Positions 27,001 to 39,107 of a stretch of DNA of 64,000 nucleotides are shown here, in pieces. The stretch spans positions 1 through 64,000 of the forward strand of contig JBAMDO010000057.1 of NCBI GenBank assembly GCA_037074765.1, in the 5' to 3' direction. The first letter of the stretch is position 1. Each line of letters opens with the position of its first letter. Under the pieces are notes generated by a model. The model saw only the letters and a list, made by a program, of their open reading frames with translations, was not told where the DNA came from and did not search any database. Source of the stretch: Mansonella perstans. Its lineage: Eukaryota; Nematoda; Chromadorea; Rhabditida; Onchocercidae. The translations under genes and the position numbers were made by a program.

Positions 27001-30000
27001 ATTACATTGTTTGCAATGAAGCGGAAGGCATATGTTGCTGTTTGCTAGTTAAGAAGGGAGATTGAATGCCTGGGATGCGTAAGGACAGGAAGAAGACTTC
27101 CTTTCCTTTCCTTTGCAAGAGAAGGAAAGCTTTCTAGAAGGTCACCGCAGGACAGGTGCTTTCCGAAATGGAATACATGTTCCTTTACCCATTCATGAAC
27201 TGTTGGATTCTGAGATGCAAATAATTGCTCGCCTGGGAATACAAGCAACCTGTCCCCGCCTCACCTTTTCCTCACCAATCATTTATCTCCTTGAATAGAC
27301 TAATTTATTTTAGTGTCTCTCATATTGACATTTCATTAATGGAACAATATTTCTAGCAACATACCTATCCTTTGTTCCCCATGTATACATAAAAGATTAT
27401 GGAAACATGTGCATAAAACACATTAAACAGTAAGTAACCAAGTATTTCCTTTTAAAACATGAAATTCGGATGGATCTAGATCGGTACTGGGCTATCAGAT
27501 ATTGATGAACTAAATAAATCGTATAGTCTAAACGAGAAATGCGAGATGGACTGGGATTTTAAAGTTATCAGCATCTCTACAGTGTCTCCCTTAACTTTCC
27601 ATCATTTCTCATTTCTTTATGTAAGTTAATTTAAAATGAATTAGTTTTTCTTAAATTTTTAAATTTTTTTGCATTTCTTCTAAAATAGTTCAATATATTA
27701 CACCTTCATTATTGTATCTATACATCTCTTCCATCCCGTTCTCTGCGCCGATTTTGTAAAAATAATCTAAAAAAATGATCCAAAAAAATTAATTCAAAAA
27801 ATAATATAAATTAAGTATACGTACATATAAATTTTTCGGAATATTCAATCGCTATCGGCCGAAATGACATAAAAATATTATTTATTTACTTCCATTCAAA
27901 ATGCCTCATTCGTCCACCATTTCAGGTCATTACTTACAAGTTCACTTTGCAATTCATTATCTTCGCTTTTTTGATGCTACCATATGTAATAAAAATCTCA
28001 GAACATAATTTTTTTGGAATTCACGTTTTTTTTCCAGCATACCGGGCATTGCAATTGAATGTATTTTATAAACTAAAAAAAAAATTTTTGACGGAGCGTT
28101 TTTTTTTTGGATAATTTTCATTTCTTTGTATGAAGCTCTTGACTGAATCCTAAATTGGTGCCATAAACAACGATGAAGATTGGAAGAAACTTAAAAGAAT
28201 AAGTGAGAAAATCCATTTTAAATAGCCAGTTTTAGCAGAAGGGTACAATTACTGATAGAACTATTCGAAAATTAAGAATTGAAGCTTCTATTCTGTTTTC
28301 CTTTATCTTTTCACTACTTTTACAAATATGTCATTGATTATGTAAGCATTATCAAAATAATGCTATTTTTACTGTTATTTGAAAGATCTAACTTTTTGCT
28401 GGATGGATTTCACCATTACGTTGAAATTACTTTCAGAATTTGATGATGGACGGATCAAATTGAGCAACAGCAACGCATTAGCATCATTTCGTTCTCTCTG
28501 AAATGACGATTTTTGTCATATGGATTTTAAGATGAGAATTTTCAGTGAGAATATATTTCTTCTCATGGTGCAATTATTATTGTTATTTTCGTTATTATTT
28601 TTACTATTATCGTTATCGTTATTATTATTGTTATTATTATTATCATTTTATTATGATTACAACAAGCAGTAGCTCATTAAAATTCTCATTTTTTGTTCGA
28701 AAATTTTTCAGCGTAGGCAATTTCTATAAAAGCAAAATGAAGTTTCCTCAAGCATATGGTATATCTGGACAACTTCAGCTGCCCATCATGTGTACACTTT
28801 GCTTCTTCTTTTTTTTTATTGATAAACTAATGATGAATGCTATCAACTTCATGTTTTATTTGCCTTTTTTTTTTTTTTGTGCAGAATGCACTTTAATTCA
28901 TTTTCTTATTCCTCATGATGCAATTATTACTGTTATTTTCGTTATTATTTTTACTATTATCGTTATCGTTATTATTATTGTTATTATTATTATCATTTTA
29001 TTATGATTACAACAAGTCTATTGATCTATTGATCACAGTTGTATGCTAAGATGATCATATGAAAAATGGACTATGAAGTATGATCATTCAAGTTTTCAAT
29101 CATGCATAACGGTCTAAGTTATCGATTATTAAATATACTTATGATTTATTTCATGAAAATGAAATAGGTAAAAAAAATGAGAATAGAATTTTTCATTCTT
29201 TCAATCTTCAATGTTATGTTATATAAGTGAATTAAGGTAATTTCAAAATGAGTTGCAGTAGCCATTGATTGAAATAGTGTTAGAGATGATAGGAATAGGT
29301 AGTAACACAATGATGAGGATGGTGATATTAATGGTGATAGCAAATTGATCACTATAGTAGACGTTAATAACAGGTGCAGTTTTGATGAAGTAATTACCTT
29401 TGATTGCTCTCTCTCTCTCTCTCTCTCTCTCTTTTATAATTGTTTCAATTCATAGTTAAAATTCACTATTTCATGTCTATTTTATGCATTTATTTTCAAG
29501 ATAGCTTGCTATTATGATTGAGCCCATCTCGTTATTCTGTTGTGAGCTTTTTCAAAGCATTGTGTCAATATATCACATTTTTCTCTCTCTCTCACTTCTA
29601 TTATACCTATAATATAATAATATGTTCCTCTAAATAGGTTTCTATTAAGCTTTACGAACGCAACGAACCTAACCAAACAGGCATAATAGCTTCATAGAGA
29701 GTAATACGTAAAGTGGGATTGTTGAAGACAAGTATTGAAAGAATCATGACTTGCTTTAAAAGAAATCGAAAAAGTGTAACGACAGCGGCAGCTTTCTTCT
29801 CGAATCTTTTTCAAAGAGGTATCCTGTTCTGTCATATCTTACTACCTCTTCTGTTGCCTCTTCTCCCTTTTCTTCTTGCTATCATCGTATCATGAAATTG
29901 GCCGAATAAAGAGTTAGTCTTTCCTGCGCTCAGTAATTTACGAGAATTCTTCGACATTTGCCATTCCTTTCTTTTCTTATCGAATGTAGCTACCGTATCC

Positions 30001-32370
30001 ATAGCATCTATCTCCTTATCATCATCCCACATCAATACTTGAAAACAAAACAGCCAATTTAGCCTTAAGTTAAAAAGCTTGAATCACAATTATTATGGCA
30101 CCTTAATATTTTAATTGGAAAATTGACAACTAATCAAGTCTGTAAGAGAAAAATTTTACCGTAAACTGACTTAAGCACTTCTGAATATATAGCAAATAAT
30201 TACGCAATCACATAAACTAAATATCTATCAAATAATTATGCAATAAGTCTTGTTTGTTTTGCTCAACTTTCTTAAAGAATTGAAGAAAAGCTTAGTAAAC
30301 AGAAAAGTGTCTGGTTTAAAATTAGAAAATAATTAATTGTTTGTTAATTTCGATATAGAAAATAATTAATTTCGATATTACGAATAATTTTTTTCAGATT
30401 CTAACTATTCCAAAAAAGATGCCAAGGATGTATGCGCAATTAGTGAATGGTTAATTGATTTGGAAGTAAGCCACTGAAGGACAGCAAGTAGATTATACCT
30501 CATTTTCCCGTGTTATATACCAATTATTGAGTTGCAGCATATCCTTTCTAAGCATTCATTGTAGCTTGCAAACTGCGCAAGTTTGCATGATTTTTTAAGG
30601 ATTTTCATGTGATAGAATAGGTAATGAATACTTTGTGGCAGAAATGTATTTACGGTATTCGCAGATCTTTTTGAAGTGCAGAAATTTTGCAATGTCAAAT
30701 TACTACTATGCCGCTAATCTTAACTGCTGAAACTTTGCTCAATTTTTGATTATGACTGTGATTGTTCTTGACTCTTCAGAATAAAAACAAAATTTAAAGC
30801 ATAAATGTAAAATCTCAAAGATGATAATTGGGTTAAGAAACTTGTTGAAAAATTAAATTGCATCAATGTTCATCCACTATAGAAATTTATAAAATGCATT
30901 TCCCAGATTTTGTGCGGCGCTATAATTTAAGCATTCTTATCAGGTGGAAATGAAAACAGAATCAACTTGATTCCAGTATTTGTCAGAAGTTTGTCAGAAA
31001 TTTCATAGACTGGAAACATACTCCATCAATCACCGTTAATGAACTGCACCTATTTTTTATTAAATGAATTTACTGGATGCAAAAACGACTGTGAATACAA
31101 TTGCTTCAGGACGATGATTACGATAATCGCCGTCCCGAAGAAAAAATTTCTGAGGAAAATGAGAGCGGTAGTTGTTGCATTCATTCATTCGTTGTTTTAT
31201 TTGTGAATTCTTCCTGATGAAGTGATGGGTGGTACAGGAAAAGAATCGCTTATGCGGGTGGTCTTTTAAGTAAGCAGTAGTATTATAATTTATGCATGTT
31301 AATATCATAACAATAGTAAAATATGGGTTCGTTCCCAAATGAGAGAAGAAAGAAGGAAGAAGGAAGATGTGGGTGTCTCTTCATACCCTTCGAAGCACCA
31401 CGGAATGTGGAACGTAAATCTAAAAGCAGTGTGGGTGGCGAACATCTGCTACAATACGCATTCCATCACTGATTGATTATGAGACATTTTTTATGAGATT
31501 TTTCTACAACAATTCTGAACATGTGGAACGAAACGAAATTTGCATAATCTGTTTGAGACTGAAGAAAGTAGCTAAGAGTGATTAATTTCATGATTAATTT
31601 AAAAAAGAGATATGCATTGAATGACTGTTAGGATGTTTACTAAAGATCAGTACTAATTAATGGTTTTCAAAACATTGAAAAATTCATTAAAAGTTTGAAG
31701 TTTTAGTATAATTCAGACTAAAAATTGTATTAAACAATTTATGAATTTCTGATATAACATCAAAAATCAATAACTGTGTAGAGGATTGTAGTATTGTCAA
31801 GTCTTGGGATATCTATGTTAGCAAAATATAATTTTATTTGTTAATGTAACCAGAAATGTTATTTGTGATGAATGGCACTTTAAAATATTATTTAAAACTA
31901 GTTTCAGAATCCAAAATAGCTGTTAATATTGTCACAGCAGGCTTGAATTCATAGCTATTACAAAGTGCCACTACCTCATGTCAGGTCTTTCATCTGAAGA
32001 TTGCTATCACTGCTGGCAAATCATATTAGCTTTAAAGCTTTTGAAATAAGCTCTAATCGTAATTTATAAACCAATTCAAGATTCACTGATCGGCACCTTA
32101 TTTATTGACAGTGTCAATAATGGCTATATGTAAATTTAATTAATTAATAAAGGGCAGTAATTATTTAGCAAGGTCATTACTAAAAAGCGCGTAATTTAAA
32201 TACAAATTCATAAAATTTTTAAAACCTAAAAAATAACCTTGTCAAGGACACCAATCAGTAAACCAGACTCAAGTTTTTCTTTTGTCCACAACGAACTTGT
32301 CTGATCATCATTTTGCCGAACTTCTACTGACCGCAAAAAATTTGCATCCAAACTCATTTCTTGATATTTC
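18085..32370 (-). CDS. egl-43: EGL-43/EVI1 (PRDM3/16)-type PR-domain zinc-finger transcription factor; 5' end missing
   Basis: Exons in transcription order: 32370-~32250, 30037-29942, 27232-27189, 26431-26052, 24289-24194, 23134-23020, 22320-22203, 21360-21159, 20924-20309, 18810-18725, 18304-18085. Apart from the first junction, all phases agree. The first four carry a divergent PR (SET-like) domain: [25 protein letters not shown]...[23 protein letters not shown]; then [16 protein letters not shown]. Three N-terminal fingers follow: YQCQLC...[25 protein letters not shown] and the C2HC finger WQCQHC...HRSIC. A linker has polyQ and the CtBP motif PLDLS (near 20830). Three C-terminal fingers ([51 protein letters not shown]) are nearly identical to vertebrate EVI1. 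In C. elegans EGL-43 acts in neuron migration and anchor-cell invasion. The exact junction between PR exons 1 and 2, and the ATG, are unresolved. Confidence 0.93.
28562..28666. repeat. 105-bp ATT/CGT-rich block, copy 1
   Basis: Nearly identical to 28912-29016 with two or three differences. Both begin CTCATG[G/A]TGCAATTATTA and end ATTACAACAAG. It lies in an egl-43 intron. Confidence 0.85.
28912..29016. repeat. 105-bp ATT/CGT-rich block, copy 2
   Basis: Direct repeat of 28562-28666, 350 bp apart. The sequence between the copies is not itself repeated. The block accounts for most of the low-complexity open frame at 28545-29006. Confidence 0.85.
29407..29432. repeat. (CT)13 microsatellite
   Basis: Uninterrupted CT dinucleotide run in an egl-43 intron. 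Confidence 0.9.
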
Positions 32371-35070
32371 CTGCAGAAAGATGAATTTATAATCAACAAG
32401 AAAAAAAATGAAAATCAATAGAAATTAGCAAAATTTTTGAAAAAATCCAATAAAGAAACAAATACTGTTTTGAATTTTTTTTTATTCAGAAGTTACGAAA
32501 TGTTTGAATTCAGTACCGTGAGTTTATAAAATTTTTGATTCCACGGTTGAGAATCTGGAAAATTCCATCTACTAAATTTTATAAAACAATTAACAATAAC
32601 AACTTATCGTTTAAAACTAAGAAATTTAAGATTTCTAAAGGTCTGAATGAATATTGGACAAATAAATCAACAGATAATAAAGTGTGGTGATAAAGTCTTG
32701 AAGATAATGTCGGATATAGATGAAAAATTTCTTACTATCACTGACCTGGTCGATTTGGGGAAAGTTAACAAATCAAACTATGCTATGCTTTTGGCTTTTA
32801 GATAGAAAAATACAAGAATTGAAGCGTAAAAAAGCATATTCTAACCAAACTTTCATTTTAGAAGAAAAATTTTAAGCTATTAAAGATGCATAGATAACAT
32901 TAACTTTTCAAGAGTTTGGTATCTGTTCCACTTCAACATCATTTATGGTATACTGTAAGGGAGTTATAACAGTGATGCGTTGCAAGAAAGAGGAGCGAGA
33001 AAATAGATAGAGAATGATGATACATGAAAGAGGCTATCACGACTGGTTGGTGATGATGAAGTTGACTGAGTGAGTGCATAAAATGAGTGTCACTCGTCTC
33101 ATCCACCTGTCAATACAAACAGGCAGGTTAGGCAGACAAATAAAAGGATGAGATATAGGCGGAGGCAAAATAGAGGAACAGCGAACCTGCCTACCTATCA
33201 TATTTGCCCACCTCCCTATGTAGATAGGATAGATGTTATGATCATCGGGAAGGCCTATACTTCTTACCTTCCATTGCTAACCTCTGCTTCCTCACGACAA
33301 TCAGCGCATCCGTAGATTAATTCTCCATCAATTCCCTCATTTCCATTCATTTTATGTGGCTGGCTGCATCTCTTATTTTCCTGTGGACTACGGTATTTAT
33401 GACGTTTAGATGTGTGAAGTTGATGAAAGAGAAAACGATGTTGAAAAATAACCGAAATAGGTTTTAATAAAATGAACTATTCTTGCAGCAATCAAATTAT
33501 TTATATTTTAATAATTTTTTTTTTCAATTTTCTTCTCCCTCATTGTGTCTTAATATGTATTAGTTATCGTGTTGACAAAATGACAAACGATGGTCAGTTG
33601 AATGACCATTGAAAAGAAAATGATGAAATGTTTGCATTCAAAGTAAACGGAAGAAAAATAATCAATAAGATTCATTGATCATGTAAAAGTAGTAGGAGAT
33701 TCAGAATATATCTCAGTAAAAATTCATAACTTTATGTAATATTTCTGATTCTTCATAACAAGAATTTGTTTGATTTTTTTTTTCTTTATTATCGCGAGGA
33801 AATACTTCTACAGATCTTTTTACTTTAAAACTCGTTCATTCATTCTTTTGTTTATCCTTCCAAATGTTTAATCAAAGACTTCCTTAAAAAAAAAAAAAAA
33901 CTTATAGATGTTCTTTGAGTTCCAATTACTCTCTGTACAAATACATCTCATCTATGTTTTGTCACTGATAATTGGCTAATTGGCTCTCAATTAACAGAGA
34001 AGCTTTTCATTAGGATAAGCGTAATGAATCGTAATTGACAACACCCAGTCGAGATTAGTTTAATTGCTGTGGTCACAATAAAATATTTGTGTATGTGTGT
34101 ATGTGTGTGTATGTTTATGTATGTATGTGTATGTGTGTGTGTGTGTATTTGTATGTATGTGTGTATGTGAGTGTATATGTTGAGATAATTGACTTTAGAA
34201 GATGGAGTAAGCTGATCACGCATGCATTGTTCATCAAGGAAGGAGATGATGATGATGCAATGGATAGGTGGTTCTTAAAATCATTTTAGGATTAAAGCTT
34301 AGTCTTTGGTCAGTTCAGCTAACCGGAACTGAAGAATAACTAGCCTTCTCTCCTACAATTGACTGAAAGCTAAATCTTCAATGCCATATCGTAGTACCTG
34401 CTGTTTTATGAATTTTTCATAAAACGATCAACATTACTCTCAGTCCACATCGGCTTGTACAATTATCGTTCATCCTGAATTATTATTATTATTTAATGTG
34501 CCATCAAAATGCTAATTAACTATATCCTGGCAATAGGTTCAATTTGTGAATTGCTTCTCTTATTTTCATTTCTATTTTTATCTTTTTTTTCATTCACTCA
34601 TTTTCACTTCCTTTCTTCTTATTTATTTAATTTAAAATATTCCATTTCTATGTCACAAATATGCTTTCAGTAGAGAATGAAAATTAATTTTTCTAGGTAA
34701 TTTACGAGGAGCAATGAAATATGGCCTCATTTCAAAATGTTTTATTTGTCTTGAAAAGTTTTTGAGCACACAATTTGTCGAAAAGTAATGAATGTGATCT
34801 ATTCGAAATTGCAAAAGCGATGATAATTGTATAAAAAACAAAAAATGAATGAAACGTTTAAGCAAAAAAATAATAAGATATTAATTTTTATGGAATTTTA
34901 ATAACAAAAATTCTTTTTAATAAGAAAAATCGTTGTAATATGTGTTATTAAATAATTAAGTAATAGATTCTTCTCTTCGTTTTATTCAGAAGATTAAAGA
35001 ACAAGTTCAGCTCAAACTGTCAATAAAAAAACTGCGCATAGAATTGGAGATCCGAGAACTGTTCAATTAA
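29746..35070 (+). CDS. Small predicted gene on the opposite strand inside the egl-43 locus, with a helical C-terminus
   Basis: Three plus-strand exons join in frame: ~29746-29818 ([20 protein letters not shown]...), 30398-30465 ([20 protein letters not shown]) and 34990-35070 (KIKEQVQLKLSIKKLRIELE..., stop TAA). Donors GTATCC and GTAAGC and acceptors TTTTTTTCAG and TTTATTCAG are good, and phases (1 then 0) match. From the first ATG it is 73 residues: a basic N-terminus, a short acidic middle and a Lys/Leu/Glu amphipathic helix that may form a coiled coil. No signal peptide, membrane span or known domain. The frame is open further left to 29698 after a TTCATAG acceptor, so upstream exons may exist (the open codon at 29713 is GTG, not ATG). 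The egl-43 PR exons 30037-29942 and ~32250-32370 lie in its two introns on the other strand. Expression is unproven. Confidence 0.5.
34089..34180. repeat. TG/TATG microsatellite
   Basis: About 90 bp of (TG)n interrupted by TATG and TTTG, in the region upstream of the egl-43 PR exon. It explains the Val/Cys/Tyr/Met frame on plus and the His/Thr frame on minus. Confidence 0.9.
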
Positions 35071-35369
35071 TTCTCAATTTGGAATCAGCGACAGTTATCA
35101 AAGAAATTAATATTTTTCAAGAGGAAACTTTCATGAAAATATTTCACACGTAATGTATTTGTCGAAATATCAAAGTATGATTCTTATGTCATATTTTTAC
35201 GCCGTATCTCCCATTCTGCCAAAAACAGGTGCAAAAAATGCTTTCCAAACGTATTTCATAATGCATGCCGGATTCCCAAACTTCTTACTTCTAGTTCGTG
35301 TCCCAGAATCATGGAGACTAGAAAAAAAAGGAATATAAATAGGCATTGTTATTGACCGGTATCCAATAC

Positions 35370-35381
35370 CATCAGCACCAC

Positions 35382-35414
<33 letters not shown>

Positions 35415-35493
35415 TATCATCATCATCATCATCATCATTATTATCATCATCATCATTATTATCATTATCATCATCATTATCATCATTATCATT
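35370..35493. repeat. (ATC)n / (ATT)n trinucleotide array
   Basis: About 120 bp of ATC repeats with scattered ATT. It lies just downstream of exon 3 of the small plus-strand gene. Confidence 0.9.
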
Positions 35494-36502
35494 AGAACAT
35501 CGTCGTTTTATTATTTACACAAAATTTTGGCGACGAATAAGAAATATGACAGTTAATCTTTTTCCGTTGCATTGATAATATTATGGAAATCTAGTTCAGC
35601 CTAGCTTCGAAAATAATTTCGTCTTCGTTAATTGGAAGGTACTCTGATTGCTAATTCTGCAGATAAATAATCCGTACTACACATACGCATCCACAGAAAC
35701 ACACAAAAGCAAACACATATACAATCGCATGCAGAAAAGAAGTTCGTGTAGAAAATAAACAGATTGACTAACTGACCAACTGAATCAATCACTACTAACA
35801 GAATACAGGAAATCAGACAATAAGTAACCACAGCTGGCGGCAACCATAAATTTTCCCATTGAGAAGATGGACTATTTGTCAAGAAATATTGAGACACGAT
35901 GAATTGTGCCTATTTGAGGTAAATTAACTATCAGAATCACTACAAATATTTAATTATCGTTAACTATTAATTAGTATAAGTTAAATTTAGCATTTTTCTT
36001 TTTGATTGATATGTCACTATCCATTTGAAAGTCTTCCGTTTTTAGCAATTCATTAATTTCATTCAACTGCGTGATCGCAAATCGCAAATTATTGTAATTT
36101 TAAATAAAGATCAAATTCTGAACCAACTGATGCATCAGCAAATTATTATAAGAAGAGATATTTATGCGATGCAACTATAATTGAACGGTTTTTAAGGGTT
36201 TCCATCTTCTTAAATAATTGTTAGCCAAGTGAGATACTGATCTGGCTATCGTTTGAGCAAACTTACAAATGCAATGTTTAATAGTTTCTTGAAACTATAA
36301 ACCTATCAAGAAACCATACTGTGGATTAAATGTCACACAGTTGAGTCATATGAAAATATGAACGAAGTTCAATATAATAAACAAACAGGAAGCCATAAAA
36401 TGATTCCAGATGCATGAAAAATGCGCATCTGAGAAGACAGAAAACATTGCACTGAAAGATTTTTAACAATTTTCTTTGGAAATTAAGTGATACTGAAATT
36501 TT

Positions 36503-36624
36503 TATTCATATGTTTCATTTTATCAATTTAGTCTATTTTTCATTCCGTTCAGGCCAGTCGAACAGATAAATAATAGTGAAAGCAGCTATCAATAAATGAA
36601 TTGATAAAATGAAACATATGAATA
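36503..36624. repeat. 26-bp perfect inverted repeat with a 70-bp loop
   Basis: The arm at 36503-36528 (TATTCATATGTTTCATTTTA...) is the exact reverse complement of 36599-36624. It could form a hairpin in RNA or mark an old insertion, but no flanking target duplication is obvious. Confidence 0.8.
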
Positions 36625-38995
36625 ATTAAATTTTTGTTTTAGTGCTACATGTGAATGTATCATCCAAACGATATTTTATAGAAAGCGATGATGTAAATAC
36701 CATTTTTTCCAGTTCGTAGCACTAAAGTAAACATATCATGCTGTTTTTCGCACCTTTTTAGATGATACTCAAACCAAATCGCTCTCCAGGAATTATAGCT
36801 TATGCTTGACAAATATTACAAATACTAATGAAACAAAGAAGGGAAACGGTGGACTTGGATAAGAGATGGATACGTGCTGTTGAAGTGGCTCAAGCAATTT
36901 AACTCATCAATTGTTATCCGATCTATAAGTGTATTTATTTAACTATCTGTTTATCTATCTATTTATATAACTATAGATATATATACATAACGGACAATGA
37001 GAAGAGGTGACACTTGATGTTTGATATGTCGATCCTTTCAAAACTTCCAAATCTTCAATCAAATATGATAAATCAGCAACTCGATATAACTATATTACTG
37101 AAGCAGTATTTCAAATGACTATAATAGGTTTTCTTTTTAGCTAAAAATTTCACGACCATTTAATGAACGCATATAACTTTAACACTTATCACACGAATCA
37201 TGTCATTTTTATTTAAAATTCAAAATGTTCAATGACGTTTAATGCCAATCCTCGAGCAGTAGTAGCATTGTATTCAGCTATCTTAGTGATGCAGATTTTA
37301 GGAATACCTGTCAACTGAATAAAAAGTAATCCGGAAAGATCAAAAAACACATTAAACTGCGCAACCTTAACTCTTCTTTAATGTTATCTTTATTTTTCTA
37401 TCGCTGACAAATAAAAAAATCCTTTTCAGTATGAAGTCTCTGATTTATAATAAAGGATGAGATGAAACTTAAGTCTATCTTTTTATTATCAGACAGTAAA
37501 CAGCATGACTTATAGTGGATTTTGTCCGAAATTCAACCAAATTTATTTTATGATGAAAATAATTAATATGCACAATTAATTGGCTTAATTTTTAAAACAA
37601 AATATTCGCCTAGCATTATCCAAACACGATACAACTCAGTTAAAGAAATCGAAAGGAGCAGAAGGAAACTTGAATGGATAAAGTTAAGGTTGAGGTGAAA
37701 TCTTGAAAACACCAACATTTCGAAGAATTTTCCTCATTTACACCATTCAAACAGGATGAATTATCCAAGTTAAAGACAAACTAAATTACAATGTCGTTCA
37801 ATCAAAATAAGAAACCAAAGCAAATTAACTAAAAAAATCGGAATTGTAAAAGCGATATGAAAACTAATCTATTTTGATCCATTTGTTTGGATATAATCTA
37901 ATTAATTTTCAAAAACAATGACCTTAACAAACAATTAATTTAGGGAACTGTTTAAAAAAAAAAAGGAAAATCTTCAATAAAACTTAAAAGTTCAAACCTC
38001 TGATCATTTGACAATTTACAAACAGAATTAGTCTGTAACAAAGTATTAGATTAGTAATTATCATTTACAAATGAAGTAATTACGTTAAGAAGCAATTTCG
38101 TTAAGCACACTTCGCTTCGCCTTATCTCGCCGAACGATCCTGAAAAGAAACCATTCGCTCTCTGAAAAAAAAAAAGTTCTATGATCTAATTACATTACTT
38201 TAATCATACATTTTTATTGTTGTTTGTGTTTGTTATTGTTTGCTAAATAATGTTATTTTTTATAAATTTATCGAATTTTTAAATGACAGTTTAAAATTTC
38301 AAGTCTGATTACAAACAGGATTACCCATTACTTTATCAGCAGTACTAATAGCATTTGTACTGATATATTCATTTATATTTTCTTGGCTTAATAAATCAAT
38401 GTTGTGTACTTGGGTGGAATGCAAAAACAATAAGCTTTAGAATACTTATTTCAATTGATAACAAATTCAAATGAGATAGGAAGAAAAATTCTTGATGAAC
38501 CCGATTAATGGAAAATCCATAGTTTTTGATAAAGCATGATAATCTGAAAAAGGTATCCAACAAAATTAAAAAATTATGACTGAAATTTAATAATGAAGAA
38601 ATGATACTAAAAGTTACGAAAAAATGAAAATGAAAATTATAGAAATTATATAATTGTATGAACTAAATGATATAATAAATGAAAAAAAAGCGTAAATTGT
38701 GCCAGTATGTAATGTCCAAAATAATTGTGCAATTATATAAGACAGTGAATAAATAAGGGTAAGACACGGATATATGGAAAACAACAAAATGAGCAGAACA
38801 GCATAATGAAAGATTAAAAATACAACTGACAAAATACATCAGCACCCATTATTTCAAATGGTAAAAAATTGAAAAGTTGCTAACAAGAGTTATTTTGAAT
38901 TGAATGGAGAGAAACATCTTTTAGAGAATAGCATCAGCAATTATAGAAATGGTTTTCTTCTAAAAAATCGAACCCTAATAAATTTATAAAAATTA

Positions 38996-39001
38996 TTTAT
39001 T
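38996..39001 (-). terminator. AATAAA polyadenylation signal of the anoctamin gene
   Basis: AATAAA on the minus strand about 107 nt past the anoctamin stop. Confidence 0.5.
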
Positions 39002-39107
39002 CTGAAAAAGTGATGCTTTCTTGACGAAACTAAATATAGGTTGCAAAAAAAAAAATCAAAAACAGATGCAAAACAACATTTCAGTTGGTAGTTGAAGTTA
39101 CATATAT

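Larger units (their letters stand above)
32371..39107. other. egl-43 upstream region / probable first intron(s)
   Basis: 6.7 kb with no minus-strand exon I can support. The 5' exon(s), promoter and enhancers of egl-43 should be here. It contains the TG and ATC microsatellites, the inverted repeat and, on plus, the last exon of the small nested gene (34990-35070). A minus-strand frame at 35628-35897 is hydrophobic, but its phase does not fit the first known egl-43 exon. Confidence 0.4.

Noticed and set aside
28545..29006. 153-codon plus-strand frame rich in Tyr, Phe and Ile
   Set aside because: Made almost entirely of the duplicated ATT/CGT low-complexity blocks.
29713..29745. An N-terminal MGLLKTS start (myristoylation-like) for the small nested gene
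   Set aside because: The codon at 29713 is GTG, not ATG. The first true ATG in frame is at 29746, so no myristoylation claim is made.
33987..34289. His/Thr- and Val/Cys/Met-rich frames
   Set aside because: Translation of the TG microsatellite.
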